Origin: Pseudomonas sp. ATCC 13867 | GTDB lineage: Bacteria > Pseudomonadota > Gammaproteobacteria > Pseudomonadales > Pseudomonadaceae | Length of the DNA: 64,000 nt | Reading direction: 5' to 3' | Assembly: GCF_000349845.1 (NCBI RefSeq) | Contig: NC_020829.1 | Span: 2,735,001 to 2,799,000, forward strand | Program-made: the position numbers and the translations under genes | In this document: positions 63,642-64,000 of the stretch, piece after piece | How the letters are laid out: every line of letters begins with the position of its first letter | Position numbering within the stretch: the first letter of the stretch is position 1 | Notes under the pieces: generated by a model | The model's input: only the letters and a program-made list of their open reading frames with translations | Database searches by the model: none | Told to the model about the DNA's origin: nothing

Positions 63642-64000
63642 TCAGAACAGGCTGATCGGGTAATCGACGATCAAACGGTACTCGTCGGCGCTGGAGTTAC
63701 CCCGGGTGTTGCCTGGAGCGGTATAGCCGTCACCTTCGCGATGGGACGCCCAGCGTGCCGTCAGCGACAGTCCCTTCGCCGGCCCCGCTGGCACCTGGTA
63801 CTTGAGGGCGAGGTCACGCTCCCAATGTTTGGCGTGCTTCCCGTCCGGGTTATAGATGTAGCCATAGCCGACGCTGTTGGGGTCCACACGGGTCAGGTCC
63901 GCCTCGCCGCGCGTATAGGCCGCGATGAACTGCAGTGTCGGCGCGTTGAGGAAAGTCAGGGGTGTTTCGTACTGCACTCGCCAGGACTTTTCTCCCGGTC
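63642..64000 (-). CDS. OprD-family outer-membrane porin, C-terminal part
   Basis: The reverse strand is open from the window edge to a stop at 63642, giving about 119 residues of beta-strand-rich sequence typical of the OprD C-terminus: ERDLALKYQVPAGPAKGLSL, then ADEYRLIVDYPISLF with a terminal Phe as in outer-membrane proteins. OprD porins take up amino acids or aromatic and other carboxylates. The N-terminal three quarters lie outside the window. Confidence 0.88.
   Translation of the reverse strand, partial: PGEKSWRVQYETPLTFLNAPTLQFIAAYTRGEADLTRVDPNSVGYGYIYNPDGKHAKHWERDLALKYQVPAGPAKGLSLTARWASHREGDGYTAPGNTRGNSSADEYRLIVDYPISLF

Overview
The window looks like a chromosomal segment of a GC-rich Pseudomonas, probably of the aeruginosa / citronellolis / nitroreducens side of the genus. 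This is inferred from codon use, Pseudomonas-type REP repeats around GTAGGAGCGAGC / GCTCGCTCCTAC, an OprD-type porin, an MvaT-type nucleoid protein and EtfBA closely matching Pseudomonas proteins. The species cannot be fixed from sequence reading alone.

Region 1 (1-25.3 kb) is a large, ordinary-GC catabolic cluster. It contains a partial acyl-CoA dehydrogenase divergent from an enoyl-CoA hydratase and a TetR regulator, then a MalT-type LuxR activator. Several operons follow: alpha-methylacyl-CoA racemase plus GMC alcohol oxidase; acyl-CoA ligase, SCP-x-like thiolase, two MaoC halves and an SDR; acyl-CoA dehydrogenase, enoyl-CoA hydratase, aldehyde and alcohol dehydrogenases, nitronate-monooxygenase-like flavoprotein, hotdog thioesterase, DUF35 protein and Cys-less thiolase homologue; a pair of acyl-CoA dehydrogenases; and etfBA. 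The mix of racemase, MFE-2-like hydratase/dehydrogenase, SCP-x thiolase and a DUF35/thiolase pair suggests beta-oxidation of a methyl-branched acyl chain (isoprenoid or sterol-side-chain type) that starts from an alcohol. The substrate is an inference. A shared 14-bp motif (GTTCnTTCGrACCA) precedes three of the operons.

Region 2 (25.3-26.9 kb) holds scrambled remains of a hybrid histidine kinase and a small secreted protein.

Region 3 (26,891-60,166) reads as one 33.3-kb Tn7/Tn5053-type transposon. Its ends match over 19 of 24 positions (TGTC.G..AGC.TTAAAAAGTG.A) and each carries several further copies of a TCGCA.TAA..AGTGGACT-like site in opposite orientation, as expected for TnsB/TniA binding sites. 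The right end carries tniA, tniB and two tandem tniQ genes. The cargo is a stacked defence island: tyrosine integrase, Hachiman (hamAB), an EndoU-like protein, a three-gene ABC-3C system, a graspetide (ATP-grasp RiPP) cluster with a four-repeat precursor, a TIR gene truncated by a tnpT fragment, an MvaT-like silencer, a HEPN/OST-HTH protein, an Mrr-type restriction enzyme, a secreted SGNH hydrolase, an ImmA/IrrE metallopeptidase, two copies of a novel 206-residue membrane protein (one with two stop codons), HTH proteins and a small VbhA-like antitoxin candidate.

Region 4 (60.2-64.0 kb) is the flank: the tnpS/tnpT site-specific recombination module of Tn4651-type transposons with a likely recombination core between the genes, a LysR regulator and the C-terminal end of an OprD-family porin. 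The tnpT fragment inside the transposon is a diverged relative of the tnpT in this flank.

The items most worth following up are the graspetide cluster inside a defence-loaded Tn7-like transposon, the EndoU-like protein with a long unknown C-terminal region, the tandem TniQ pair and the duplicated membrane protein.
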